64,000 nt of DNA from positions 18,772,779 through 18,836,778 of the forward strand of contig JAKSZU010000005.1 in NCBI GenBank assembly GCA_026018925.1. Direction: 5' to 3'. The notes beneath the pieces were generated by a model. It was not told where the DNA came from. It ran no database searches and saw nothing but the letters and a program-made list of their open reading frames with translations. The position numbers and the translations under genes were made by a program. This document shows, piece by piece, positions 1 to 10,827 of the stretch. The stretch is from Tupaia tana. Taxonomy: Eukaryota; Chordata; Mammalia; Scandentia; Tupaiidae. Positions within the stretch are counted from its first letter, which is position 1; every line of letters starts with the position of its first letter.

Positions 1-115
1 ATTGTGGCATGGCCATCTTTCTGGGGGGGGGTGAGTGAGTGATTTCTCACTTTCTATCTCTGTCTCTCTCTCTGGTGAGCGCTGCGCCTATAGCAAAAAC
101 TATAGGAAAAAAAAA
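1..115 (+). mobile_element. tRNA-SINE type A, 3' part (cut by window start)
   Basis: Shows the type A 3' half: GATTGTGGCATGGCCATC, CT-rich block, GCGCCTATAGCAAAAA and A-run. The tRNA head lies before base 1. Confidence 0.8.
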
Positions 116-270
116 GCAGAGAAAGATAATTCTCAAATAAAGAAACCACCTTAAAAAGACAAACATCTACCATCCTCCCATACCACTCCCACTTGCCCCA
201 CATTACTCAAACTCACCCCATCAGGATGGATGGCAAGACTAACTGTGTCAGTGAAGTAACATCTAGTTCT

Positions 271-540
271 TTTTTTTTTTCTTTTTTTGGAGAGATTTTT
301 GCTATAGGGCGTGCGCGCTTGCCAGAAAGACAGAGAGAGACAGAGAGATAGAAAGCAAGAAATCACCCCCCAGGGGGGATGGGCACGCCACAATCCCTTC
401 TCCTCCATTCTCCTCTCGGGATCTTGGGCACGCACACACACGCGCCTGGCGTGAGTTTAAGCTGCCGGGTCCAGGACTTGAACTGCGTTCGACTACATGG
501 GAGTCCAGCGACATAGCCATTATGCTAACTGCTGGTCCCT
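271..540 (-). mobile_element. tRNA-SINE type A, full length
   Basis: Reverse orientation: T-run, GGCGTGCGCGC, GA-rich block, then ..CTAACTGCTGGTCCC. Flanked by an 11-bp target duplication catctagttct (260 and 541). Confidence 0.92.
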
Positions 541-656
541 CATCTAGTTCTTGATAGGAGAATTTTGACAAGTACATGGAAGTACAGTATCAATTCATTT
601 CCCCAAATTCTGTGTTGTAATAAAATTGATACTGAGAAGAAATTACCTCATCAATC

Positions 657-919
657 TTTTTTTTTTTTAAAGGGAGATTTTTGCCATAGGACATGTTTGA
701 TCACCAGAGAGACAGAGAGAGACCATGAGAGGGAAAGTGAGAAATCAACCCTAGTGAGGACGGCCACGCCACAACCCCTTCTCCTCCATTCTCTTCCCAG
801 AATGTTGGGCATACACACACATGCCAGGCGTGAGTTTCAAGTCTCTAAGTCCAGGACTTGAACTACAGTCAACCATGTGGGAGTCCAGCCACGTAACCGC
901 TACACCATCTACTGGTCCA
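657..919 (-). mobile_element. tRNA-SINE type A, diverged
   Basis: Same layout as type A with many substitutions; imperfect target duplication cctcat-catctt at both sides. Confidence 0.85.
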
Positions 920-979
920 CCTCATACATCTTTTTAAAATAGTCACGTCGATATTGATTCCCAAAAGAAGAGATTAGAG

Positions 980-1200
980 TGTGGCCATCACTCATGGGGT
1001 GCTTTCTCACTTTTCCTTTCTGTTTCTTTCCGTGGGATTTTGGTCCCACATGCGCTTGCACCTGGCATGTTTTTCAAGCCACCAGGTCCAGGAGGAACCA
1101 TGCAGGTTGTCTTGTGGGATGCAGCACCTTAATCACCATGTCATTGTCTGCTCCAAGAACATTGTGTTTTACTGTTGTTCCACTGCCCACCCCAACACAA
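980..1200 (-). mobile_element. tRNA-SINE type B, diverged/truncated
   Basis: Contains GGCATGTTTTTCAAGCCACC, GTGGGATGCAGC and TTAATCACCATG, the reverse of the type B middle and tRNA head. Confidence 0.6.
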
Positions 1201-1249
1201 TTGCATGATTTGAAAACAATTTTGAATAAACTATTGTAAGCCTCAGAAC

Positions 1250-1455
1250 ATGATCCAAAGAATCAATAGCAACATGCTAGAGCAAATGGGAAATTCAGGG
1301 GTTGCATCCAGAGTCCTCCTGGGAAGGCTGGGCACATGCAGACCCATGATCCAGGGTAGACTGAGGTCAGTGGTGAATTGTAGTGAGAAGATCTTGCTGG
1401 GGTTGAATACTGTCTTTCTGTCTCTCTTAATCATGGAAGAAATACAAAAATAAAC
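1250..1455 (+). mobile_element. tRNA-SINE type D, diverged
   Basis: The 3' end reads TGTCTTTCTGTCTCTCTTAA then CATGGAAGAAATA, shared with the copies ending near 4940 and 17530. The 5' tRNA part is poorly preserved. Confidence 0.5.
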
Positions 1456-1459
1456 TTTT

Positions 1460-1686
1460 TTCTGTCTTTTTTGTTAATTGCCAGAGAGTGTATGTGCTTG
1501 CCAGAGAGACAGAGAGGGAGAGAGCACCTCCCTGTAGGGTGTCATGCCATAATGCTTTCTCCATCCATCCTGTTGGGATTTTGAGCATGCACATGTGCCC
1601 AGCATGGTTTTCAAGCCAAAAGGGCCAACCATGGTTGGCCATGTGGGTTCTAGCTCCCTTAACCACCAGCCATGGGGCTGGCCCAA
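1460..1686 (-). mobile_element. tRNA-SINE type B
   Basis: TTGCCAGAGAG..GGCCATGTGGG..CTTAACCACCAGCC..GGCTGGCCC, reverse type B, flanked by AATAAACTTT on both sides. Confidence 0.82.
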
Positions 1687-1739
1687 TAAATAAACTTTAA
1701 AGAAAAACAATATATAGTACGGCGATCTTAATATCTCTC

Positions 1740-1935
1740 CATCCTTGCAGTGCTGTCTAATAGAATCTCCTGTTAGGATGGAAATGTTCTAAATTGCACT
1801 AGTCCTGTGTGGCTGTTGAGCACTTGGAATGCAGCTGGTGTGGCTGAAAAACTGAATGTATCATTTGAAGTAGTTTATATTTAATTTAAATAGCTACATG
1901 TGACCAATGGCTACGAGTTAGACAGGGCAGCTTGT
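1740..1935. mobile_element. MER5-like hAT (Charlie) fragment
   Basis: CAGTGCTGTCTAATAGAATC, TGTGGCTGTTGAGCACTTGG and AATAGCTACATGTGACCA match the ancient MER5A/B non-autonomous hAT family. Confidence 0.8.
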
Positions 1936-1940
1936 CCACC

Positions 1941-2765
1941 CTCTTCCGTCTGTCAGGAATGCCTTCTCTCTAGCTAATCTAGTTGAGAAACTCCAACAAG
2001 CGAACGAAGAATAAATGAACTCATGAACATGTTACTGTTAGACATGTATGCAGCTGACACGGGTCAACAAGTAATTAACGTGGGAAGTCTAATGCACTTA
2101 ATTTCACTCTTTCTTGTTGCCAAGTATCTTTGTACAATATTCCTTTGGTGACTTGAAGTCTTGTTTTTTTGATGACTTTGGATGCTGAACAAGAGGGAGT
2201 TTACTCGGCTTGAACAGGACTTGTTGATTTCTTTTCAAACTACATTCCAGACTTCACTGATCCTACTTTCAAGCTGAAAAACTAAATTCACATCTGTTAT
2301 TATGAAACTGATTTAATTACTGACTCAAGCGAGTAGAAAAATGGACATATTATACCAAGGAATAAGGCTTTTTATAAGCAAGTTCTTCTGAAAGCAGAAA
2401 AAGGAAGCCAGAGAGATGGAAACTTACTTCGCACATGTACTGCACAGACTGCCCTTTTAGAAATTGACTCCGGTGTCACACGAAAGCCTCGGTGTAACAA
2501 CGGCGCAGTGTGCAGGGCTCATGAAGGAGCAGAGTGTGCCTCTTGGCCAGGAAACCCTTTCATGTGGCCCCACTTTGCTCCAAGCACAAGTAGGGTTTCG
2601 CGGGCAGCAATTAGAGTGGGCCACAGGTCAGTTTTTCCTATTTTCCACATTAGAGTATTTTTCCACTTTTCTTTTTCCCTCTGTATTCCCCTCTTTATCA
2701 GTAATTTCCTTTTACCATTAATATAGATTTATCACCGCAAATTTAGGGGATTCCTCTTCTTTTGT
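1941..2765. other. Unique intergenic sequence
   Basis: No gene, recognisable repeat or conserved protein was seen. Short ORFs here have no family resemblance. Confidence 0.5.
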
Positions 2766-2769
2766 GAAT

Positions 2770-3010
2770 TTAAAGTTTTTATTTTACTTCTAAGAAGGAA
2801 GGGAACAGACAGAAAGAGAGAGAGACAGAAATACAGGCACCACCAACGGGGTCCTGATGCCACGATCCAGCTCCAGCCTCAACCATTTCTGCATTATGGC
2901 ATGTGTATGTGCAGCCTACTCAGGAAGGCTGCCAGAGGTGAACCCAGAACCTTCCTATGTGGGTCAGCCTCACAGAGCATCACCTTTTACCACTGCGCCG
3001 CTGTTTAGAC
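2770..3010 (-). mobile_element. tRNA-SINE type D
   Basis: Reverse orientation: GA-rich block, ..GAACCCAGAACCTTCC..TGTGGGTCAGCC..ACCACTGCGCCGCTG. A B-box-like GGTTCTGGGTTCA lies on the minus strand. The head differs from types A-C. Confidence 0.65.
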
Positions 3011-3389
3011 CTTAGGGCACCCTTATGGAGGTAGGAGATAGGCACACACATGTAGAGAGTATAGCCCCGTGAGATGGAGCCAACTTACATGACAGAGTCA
3101 CTCTGTTCAAGCTTTCACAGGCAATAGGACACAGTCCTGGAGAAGGGAGTTACTCCACAATCGAGTAGAAATACTGGAGAACCAGAATCCATGGTTCTCA
3201 GAAGACAAGCTGTCTTTGGCCAGGGCTTGTCCATTTTACCCACCAAAGAACCTCGGTAGTGGAGGTGAAGAGGGAACACGCTTTCCTACTTGAGTCAGAG
3301 AGAGGACCTCCTTCGAACTTAACGTTTCATTGAAGAGTGTTTTAAAAAAACCTTCCAATTTTCTTTTAAACATAACAAAGTTTAATGAT

Positions 3390-3598
3390 TTCTTTCATGA
3401 GAATGAGCTATAGAGAGAAATAGAGAGAAGCAGCCTTAACTGTCTCACACACGTTGCAGTCTCTCCACTTACCACCTCAGTCTTCCCAGCCAGCCAAGGA
3501 TCATGCACCCAGGAATAAAACCTAGAGCTTCCCTGCGGATCCTGTACCACTTGAGCAGTGTGTTGAGCACTGCACCACTGATCCAATTTTCCTTTAAG
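3390..3598 (-). mobile_element. tRNA-SINE type D, diverged
   Basis: GA-rich start, AACCTAGAGCTTCCCTG and GCACTGCACCACTGATCC follow the type D reverse layout. Confidence 0.5.
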
Positions 3599-3668
3599 GA
3601 TTGAAAAAGCTAAGACAGACAAAGTGTAATCAATATACGCATCCATGGGAGATGCCAAGAAATACAAG

Positions 3669-3840
3669 GCATGGGGGCCATGTGGTAGTTAAGGAGCTGG
3701 ACTCCCACATGGCTGACTATGGTTCGAGTTCCAGTCCTGGTGGCTTGCTTTCTCACTTTCCCTCTCCCTCTGTCTCTGTCTCTCTCTGGCGAGCACATTC
3801 ATTAAAAAAAATCATAAATAAATAAAATGAAATAAATCCT
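3669..3840 (+). mobile_element. tRNA-SINE type C (short)
   Basis: GGGGCCATGTGGTAGTTAAG, GGTTCGAGTTCC B box and CT-rich block, ending in an AAATAAATAAAATG tail. Lacks the middle region of types A/B. Confidence 0.8.
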
Positions 3841-4486
3841 TAAAAATAAAAGTAAATAAATAAAGAAAGAAGGCATGGCTCTGTCTCCAGAAACTCACAA
3901 TACTAGTGATGAGATTGATGACAATGCTGTCACCTGAAACATGGGAGGCAGCGCAGACTTGCTTTCCCCTGAAATGAATACAGGGCACAATGACTCGGTG
4001 AAGGCAATTGAGGTGCCATGGTACTGAAATGAGCACTTAATGCCTGTACAAAGGATTGCCTCCTGACAAACCACTGAAATACATGCTGACAAAATGCCTC
4101 CTCCCTGCTTCACCCAGATATTTCCAGAACTCCCAAGCATTGCTTTCCTAGCAGAGACCCAGCTCCCAGAGTGTCATCTACAGAGACAAACTTCCAATTA
4201 GGGCCAGGTTCCTTGCTCGACAGTAAACTTTTCCTCAGAACTTCATCTTTCCTTACAGAGTTTCCATTTCTCCTTAATAGAAGGAAATAAAGTAAGGAAG
4301 GCAGGTGGCAGTCAGCACATGGCAAACTTTGAATGGAGGCTGAGTAAATACCTGCAAAATAATAGCAAAACTGATAGGAACAGAAACTGAAGCTTGATTA
4401 TTTCTGCAAAGTGGTAAACCAACACAGTCGTTAGAAATTCCTCTAAAATCTCCAGGTAACTGAAGCTATTTTTACATTAAATATTT

Positions 4487-4488
<2 letters not shown>
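3841..4488. other. Unique intergenic sequence
   Basis: No supported gene or repeat seen. Confidence 0.45.

Positions 4489-4489
<1 letters not shown>

Positions 4490-4568
<79 letters not shown>
4490..4568. repeat. (CA)n(TA)n compound microsatellite
   Basis: About 18 CA units pass directly into about 21 TA units. Likely polymorphic, and both halves are prone to non-B DNA. Confidence 0.98.
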
Positions 4569-4575
<7 letters not shown>

Positions 4576-4739
4576 CTTTTTGGATGGAAAATGAAAAATA
4601 AAATAGAAGAGCTATGGGAAATATGTGCTAATTATCAGGCTTGTCTTTGTTGCAAACACTAAGGATTTTTGGTATAGGAATAGGGTTAGGAGCATGGCTG
4701 TTGCATTTTAGAACTGGATTTAAATGGGAAGAATGATCA

Positions 4740-4945
4740 GGACAAAAATCAAGGTTACAACAGCAGTGGTAAAATGTGACACTCTGCAAGGCACTTCCAC
4801 ACAGGAAGGTTCCCAGTTCAAACCTGGAGACCTTCCTGAGAACACAAGGCACTCTGAAGGCTGTGACTGGATTGTGGTTTCAGGACCCTGTTGGGGATTC
4901 TGTCTTTGTCTCTGTCTCTCTTGCTCATGGAAGAAATTAATAAAC
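4740..4945 (+). mobile_element. tRNA-SINE type D, best forward copy
   Basis: Opens ACAGCAGTGGTAAAATGTGA, with GGAAGGTTCCCAGTTCAAAC as B box region, then GACCCTGTTGGGGATTCTGT, a CT block and CATGGAAGAAATTAATAAA. Confidence 0.7.
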
Positions 4946-5142
4946 TTTTTAAAAACCAGATTACAAAAGAGAGAAAAGACAAGGATAACTGATTGTTTTG
5001 TATTGACTGCATGGCTGGTATACTGTAGTTATTTTGTAGCCAATATCATTCATTTTATTTTTATATGTACTTTTTTGTTATAATTTCTGGTTTAGCTATA
5101 ATTGTACATCTTTGTAGGGAACCGTGTTGTGTTGTGTTTTGT

Positions 5143-5406
5143 TTTGTTTTTATTTTGCCAGAGAGCAGATGTGCTCACCAGAGAGGCAGAGAAAGAGAAA
5201 GAGGAAGTACGAAAGCACCACCCCCCACGGGGAATGGTCATGCCACAATCCCTTCTCTTCCATTTCTTCCTCATTTGGGGCACACACATACACCCACCTG
5301 GCATGTTTTTCAAGCCACTGGGTCTAAGACTTGAACTGCGCACATGGGATCTAATTGGCCACATGGGATCTAGATGCCTTAACCACCAAGCCATTGGCTG
5401 GCCCCA
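5143..5406 (-). mobile_element. tRNA-SINE type B
   Basis: TTTTGCCAGAGAGCAGATGT..CCACATGGGATC..TTAACCACCAAGCCATTGGC..TGGCCCC; reverse type B. Confidence 0.85.
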
Positions 5407-5830
5407 GTGTGGTTTGTTAAAGCATTATACAATGGGCAAATTAAGTTAAGAATATAAACATATTTATCATCTTCAACATTTAATATTATGTTATTTTGTG
5501 CATATCATCACTTATTCTACTCTTGCTTTTTATTTTGGGGGGGAAGGGTGTATGTCAAATTTTCAATGACATGTATTACTCTGCTGTGCTACCTCATTCC
5601 ATAATCTAGTCTACTGTTCGCATGCATTCTTCTGTCTGTTAATTATTTTCCCCAATATCCCCAAACTCTTCATATAGTTTCTAGTATCTACAATTACTCT
5701 CTTTTATGCCATCAAGTCCTTTAGTTTTGGTGAAGTGTGAGGATACTTGGTACATGTATCTTTAAGCTGGGTTACTTCACCATAAGAAGGGCCAAGAACT
5801 TACTGCTTTTATATTTTAAAAGTCATATGT
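5407..5830. other. Unique intergenic sequence
   Basis: AT-rich, no supported feature. A CCCCAATATCCCCAAACTCT stretch is low complexity only. Confidence 0.45.
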
Positions 5831-6091
5831 TGGGGCCAGCAGGTGGTATGGTGGGTAAGACTCTAGGACCCACATGGATGACTGAGTAGTTTCAGTCCCA
5901 GTCCCGACAGCTTAAGAAACACACAGGGTGCGTGTGTGTGCATGCCCAAAATCCAGAGAGGAAAAGGAATTGTGGTGTGACTATTCCCCTGGGGAGGAGA
6001 GGTAGGGGGTGGTTTCTAACTTTTTTCCTTTCTCTCGGTCTCTCTGTCTCCAGCATGAGCCTTATAACAAACAAACAAACAAACAAACAAA
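5831..6091 (+). mobile_element. tRNA-SINE type B/A intermediate
   Basis: GGGGCCAGCAGGTGGTATGG head, TGTGCATGCCCAAAATCC middle, CT block and an (AAAC)n tail. Confidence 0.8.
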
Positions 6092-6209
6092 GTCCCAAGT
6101 AGTGGTTAGTCATTATTTATTCAATTAATTCCTTTCAGGCAAACGATATATACCATAAGATTAACTGCTAGACTTTAGTGATTATTCCCTTGTTAACAAA
6201 TAGAATTCT

Positions 6210-6410
6210 TGGGCCAGTCCCATAGCCTAGCAGTTAAGGAAGCCAAATCCCACTGCTTCCAGTCCCATGACTTGACAAACACACCCAATGGAATGGAAAA
6301 ATGGAGTAGAGGGGATCACAGCATGACCACACCCCAGTGGGTGGTGCTTTGCTCCTCTTTTTCTCTCTCTGGTGAGTGCATGCACCCTCTAGCAATTAAA
6401 AAAAAAAGAG
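6210..6410 (+). mobile_element. tRNA-SINE type B
   Basis: TTGGGCCAGTCCCATAGCCT head, GGGGATCACAGCATGACCAC, CCTCTAGCAATTAAAAAAAA tail; internal part shortened. Confidence 0.78.
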
Positions 6411-7103
6411 TGAGAGAAAATAGGATTCCTTAGATAAAATTGCGTTTTGGTTCATATGTTACATTGGAGTCTGTGATAATGTGGGTACAACTTAAAATAC
6501 CTCATGACTTCTTCTGTATATTACATATTAACTTTGAGTTGTTGATGGCCATGGTTTTTACGGTGTGAATGAGCAAAGGACCCTTTCATTAGGGTTATTT
6601 ACAGGCCAATGTGCATTTAATTTAGGACAGATTAAAATTACTAGCCGGCTTCAGTTAATTTGTAACTTGTAAGTAAGAAATCTTGCAAGTTTGAGCTCAA
6701 AGTATGACATCAATACTTGGGTTAAACTGTTCAGTACACTGTTATTCACAATTTAGGACCTAAAGATTCTGGCCAAAGGCCATGAGGATAATTTCTATGG
6801 ACTTGGTTGATACCAGCTGGAAAATATATTCTTCCTGTTAAAGAATATGAATTTCATTCAGATGACTCTGAAGAGAGAGAGTATGGTACATTTGATGTAG
6901 AATATGCAAGTCAGTCCTGCTCACTCTCTTTCTTACACAATTTACTACCGAGAGAGCCTCTGGGAAAACACTCAGGTGGTAAGTGCAAGTTGCTGCTATA
7001 TCAAACAAACAGTGAAAGACAAAGGATTTAGACTTCACTGCTTGTATTTTTACACTGAGTAATAACTGTACTCCTAATAAGTATAAAAAAGATGATAAGT
7101 TTT
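6411..7103. other. Unique intergenic sequence with an unassigned 75-codon ORF
   Basis: The + ORF 6807-7031 is unrelated to the SINEs, acidic/serine-rich, and has no splice sites or homology I recognise. It is most likely chance. Confidence 0.4.
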
Positions 7104-7292
7104 AAGAATTTTTAAATTTAACTTTACTTATTTATTTATTTTAATTTGACCAGAGAGGGAGAGAGTACGAGAGAGGAAGAGAGAAAGAGAGAGAGAGTGA
7201 GAAAGCAAGCTGCCAGGACCAGGACTCTAATTGTTGTCAGTCAGCCCTGTGGGAGTCCAGCACCCTTAACCACCACGCCACCTGCTGGCCCC
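7104..7292 (-). mobile_element. tRNA-SINE type C
   Basis: TTTGACCAGAGAGGGAGAG..GTGGGAGTCCAGCACCCTTA..CCACCTGCTGGCCCC; flanked by AAGATGATAAGTTTTA on both sides, a long clear target duplication. Confidence 0.9.
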
Positions 7293-7434
7293 AGAAAGAT
7301 GATAAGTTTTATTGCTCATGGCATTAGCCCTGAGAAAGCATTGATCTCGATTTTTTGACAGAAGAATAAACAAATATTTCACACTTTATTTTCAGGCTAA
7401 TTTGCCTCTAACTTTTAGGTTAAAAAGTATTATG

Positions 7435-7695
7435 GAACCAGTTAGGAGGCATGGCGGTTAAGGTGGCTGGATCCCACGTGGTTGAACCTGTGGTTTGAAT
7501 CCTGGACCTGGCAGCTTGAAAATCACGCCAGGCACATGTGAAGCATGCTCAAAATCCCAAGTGGAAAATGGAGGAGAGGGAATTTCAGCATGGCCATCTC
7601 CCCTGGGTGGGGGAGATGATTTCTCACTTACTCCCTCTTTCTCTCTGGTGAGTGTATGCACCCTATAGCACAAGAAAACAAAACAAAACAAAAAG
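7435..7695 (+). mobile_element. tRNA-SINE type B/A intermediate
   Basis: GGAACCAGTTAGGAGGCATG head, GGTTTGAATCC B box, CTATAGCACAAG and an (AAAAC)n tail. Confidence 0.8.
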
Positions 7696-7957
7696 GTATT
7701 ATGATCATTGTAATTATTTTCTTGGCAGAATAGAGGAAAATTTTTACAGTGCCTAATAAATTTTTTTACTAGATAAATCCAACTTTTTGCCACTGATAGG
7801 TATTGGGAATCCACTGGTGAACAGCAACGTAGAGTTTACTTAGGTAAAAGAAAATTTAGTGAGATTAAAGGGAGACAGACACAGAGAGAGGGGTATTTTT
7901 CACAAATGTCTTGCCTATTCTAATCTTCCTGTCTCAGCCTTCCAATTAGTTTAGATT

Positions 7958-8197
7958 ATGGGACCAGAAGATGGGATAATGGTTACATAGCTGGATTCCC
8001 ACATGGCCAACCACAGTTTGAGTGCCAGACCCAGTGGCTTGAAACTTACGCCAGGCATGTATGCATGCATGTCCAAAATTCCTAGAGGAGAATGGAAGAG
8101 AAGGGATTGTGATGTGGCCATCAGCCTGGGAGATGATTTCTCTCTCTCTCTCTCTCTCTCTCTGATGAGCACATGTGTTCTATAGCAAAAATCTCTC

Positions 8198-8239
<42 letters not shown>
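7958..8239 (+). mobile_element. tRNA-SINE type A with ~38-bp pure A-tail
   Basis: GGGACCAGAAGATGGGATAA head to CTATAGCAAAAATCTCTCTC, then A from 8201 to 8238, directly abutting the next SINE. Confidence 0.88.
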
Positions 8240-8240
<1 letters not shown>

Positions 8241-8241
8241 T

Positions 8242-8505
8242 TGGAACCAGCAGGCAATGTAATGGTTATGTCTCTGGGTTTCCACATAGTCAACCATGTT
8301 CGAGTCCTGGACCCAGAGACTTCAGACTCATACTCACTGTGTGTACACGCGTACCCAAAGTTCCAAGAGGAGAATGTAAGAGTAGGGATTGTGGCATGGC
8401 CATCCCTCCTGGGGGGTAATTTCTCACTTTCTATCTCTCTGTCTCTCCAGTGAGTACATGCACGCTATAGCAAAAATCCCCCCCCCAAAAAAAAAACAAC
8501 AAAAA
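8242..8505 (+). mobile_element. tRNA-SINE type A, tandem with preceding copy
   Basis: TTGGAACCAGCAGGCAATGT head to GCTATAGCAAAAATCC. It lies head-to-tail with the 7958 copy, probably inserted in or next to its A-tail. Confidence 0.85.
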
Positions 8506-8634
8506 TGATTATGGGCATGTGCTACATAACCAGCCTAGTTAGGTTGGTCTAGGAACTGAAACTAGGCCTCCCATGTGGTCCCATACCTGAGTAGTAGTGT
8601 CCTACCACTTGTGCCACTGCTGCTGGGCCTACTT
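8506..8634 (-). mobile_element. tRNA-SINE type D fragment
   Basis: GAACTGAAACTAGGCCTCCC, CATGTGGTCCC and CCACTTGTGCCACTGC read as a reverse tRNA head of type D. Confidence 0.5.
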
Positions 8635-8828
8635 GGCTACATTTTTATGGCTAAGTAGTAACTACAAAACCATGTTATGTGCTATGATAGCGGAAGGTCA
8701 CATACTACAGGACTACAAAGGACCTAATGTAACCATGTGTATAGACAATATTGTGGCCAACGCCACCCAAAATTTATGTGTCAAAACTCGAATTTCTGGT
8801 ATCTCAGTATGTGACTGCATTTTGAGAT

Positions 8829-8978
8829 CTTTTTTTTTTCATTTTGCTGAGGGTACATGTGCTCACCAAAGACAAAGAGACAGAGATAAGAAGAGAAAGA
8901 GGAGAAATTACCCCCAATGGGGTGTGTTCACACTACAATCCCTTCTTCTCTATTTCTCCATTCTGTTGGGAATAGCTC
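8829..8978 (-). mobile_element. tRNA-SINE type B, 5'-truncated
   Basis: TTTTGCTGAGGGTACATGTG..CCCCAATGGGGTG..CCATTCTGTTGGGA; the tRNA half is missing. Confidence 0.7.
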
Positions 8979-9449
8979 ACAGTGTTGACAGACGAGCCCA
9001 GTGTCTATTAGTAAGGCAGAAAATGCCAGAAACAATAGAGTACAGCTGTGTGACAAGTGTTCAATAGCAAAATGGTAGGTAGGTGCCGGCGGAGAACGTG
9101 CCCACAGCAGCCTGAGCAGAGTGACCAACTTGCTTCAAGCAAACTGGGAAGGCTGTTCTCTACTAAAGTTAATTGTTCCTGGTATACAATTTGAGACCAG
9201 CTTTACTTCTCTGGGCTTCTGTTGTTTTTCCAAGCCTTATTCTTTAGTCTCCCTGAAAATTCTACGAGTTACCTGATATCTTTTCTGTTTAAGTTAGCAA
9301 GAATTGACTTTTCTGCAATGAAGGATGCAATGACTTTTCTGAAATGAAGGGTCCTGAGTATTACCAAAGGGATCAGTGATACTGCAGTGGCCTTCTAAGG
9401 GACATTATGGAGTTTAGAAGTCAAGGCAGAGTGGAGATAAGGTGCATCA

Positions 9450-9945
9450 AAAGGTTTTTATTTGTTCATTGTTCTTGCCAGAGGGCACACGAGGTTGCCG
9501 GAGAGAGAGAGCGCTCCCCAATAGCGCATAGTCAAATTCAACTCCTCCGTCTTCATTTCTCCATCCTAGTGGGATTTGGGGTATGCACATACACACGCCA
9601 AGTGAGTTTTTCTTTTCTTTAAAAAAAAAAAAAATTGCTGTAGGGGTGTGCATTTGCCAGAGAGAGAGGTGGGGCAGGGAGAGTAAGAAAGCATTCCTGA
9701 GGGGGGATGGCCATATCATAATCCATTCTCTTTTTGGGACGGATTCACATGCCTGGGGGCCGGGGGTGGGGGGTTTCAAGTCACTGAGTCTAGAGCTTGA
9801 ATCACACAGACGGCCATGACCATGTGGGATCCAGCTGCTTTAATACCACCCACTGGCTGGTGAAAATTGACCCCAGCTACTGCGGCTGAAAATTGAACCA
9901 CGGTTGCCAACATGGGATCTAGCCCCCTTAACCAGAGTGCTAAGG
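9450..9945 (-). mobile_element. tRNA-SINE type B split by a younger SINE
   Basis: The 3' half is at 9450-9617 (TTGCCAGAGGGCACACGAGG..). The tRNA half is at ~9870-9945 (ACATGGGATCTAGCCCCCTT). The copy at 9618-9868 sits between them. Confidence 0.65.
9618..9868 (-). mobile_element. tRNA-SINE nested in an older SINE
   Basis: TTAAAAAAAAA then TTGCTGTAGGGGTGTGCATT..CATGTGGGATCCAGCTGC..CACTGGCTGG; same orientation as its host. Confidence 0.7.
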
Positions 9946-10263
9946 GGAGTTTCAAAGGTTTTGAGTAGGGAATAATTGAACAGAGTTCAGGAAGGATGAC
10001 CATTCTGGCTACAGTGTAGGAAATAGACTGAGAGTAGACCAAATGAGGGCAAGCTGGAAGATGGAAGAGAGTAGGAACAAGACAAGTTAGGAAGTTACAG
10101 TAACAGGCCAGGTCAGAGAGAGGGCTGTCTAAACCCCCTAGGTTGTAGGGAGAAGGGAGGTGGAATGATTAGAGAGAAATGTAGCAAGTTAGAATTTATG
10201 ATGAATGACAGATAACTGATACCTTTAAGAACACTGACCCTAAAACTAGGAGCACATAAACCT
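9946..10263. other. Unique intergenic sequence
   Basis: No gene or recognisable repeat seen. Confidence 0.4.
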
Positions 10264-10555
10264 AGGGACCAGCAGTTGCGTAATGGCTATGTCGCTGGAC
10301 TCCCACATAGTCGACAGCGGTTCTCATCCTGGACCCGGTGGCTTAAAACTCACGCGTGTTGCGTGTGCGTGCGTGCCCAAGATCCTGAGAGGAGAATGGA
10401 GGAGAAGGGATTGCGGCATGGCCATCCCCCCTGGGAGTGATTTCTCGCTTTCTGTCTCTCTGTCTCTCTCTGTCTGGCGAGCGCACGCACCCTAAGCAAA
10501 AACCTCTCCAAAAAAGAAAAAATAATAATAATAAATAAATAAATAAAAAATAAAC
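10264..10555 (+). mobile_element. tRNA-SINE type A
   Basis: GGGACCAGCAGTTGCGTAAT head, GCGTGTGCGTGCGTGCCCAA, CT block, AATAATAATAAATAAATAAA tail. Confidence 0.9.
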
Positions 10556-10576
10556 CTTATACAGAAAACGGACTGA

Positions 10577-10827
10577 GGGATCAGCAGATGGCATAAAGGT
10601 TATATTGCTGGACTTTCACATAGTTGACTGCAGTTCGAGTCCGGGACCGGCAGCTTAAAACTTATACCAGGTGCACGTCCGTGGGTGCCCAAGATCTTGA
10701 GAGAAGAGGGGAGGAGAAGGGATTGTAGCAGGGCCATCGCCCTGGCGGATGGGGGAGATTTCTTGCTTTCTATCTCTCTGGCGAGCACATGCGCCCTATA
10801 GCAAAAATCTCTTTAAAAAGAAAGAGA
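10577..10827 (+). mobile_element. tRNA-SINE type A immediately 5' of BASP1 pseudogene
   Basis: GGGATCAGCAGATGGCATAA head to CTATAGCAAAAATCTCTTTA and AAAAGAAAGAGAAG. The BASP1 retrocopy starts in this A-rich tail, a common L1 endonuclease target. Confidence 0.87.

Noticed and set aside
6807..7031. 75-codon acidic ORF as a novel gene
   Set aside because: No homology I recognise, no start context or splice support, and length within chance expectation for this composition.
8003..8185. Dozens of similar predicted peptides beginning MAMSLDSHVV.. or MCVRAQDPERRMEEKG..
   Set aside because: They are translations of the type A SINE in different frames; the repeated peptide only reflects the repeated DNA.
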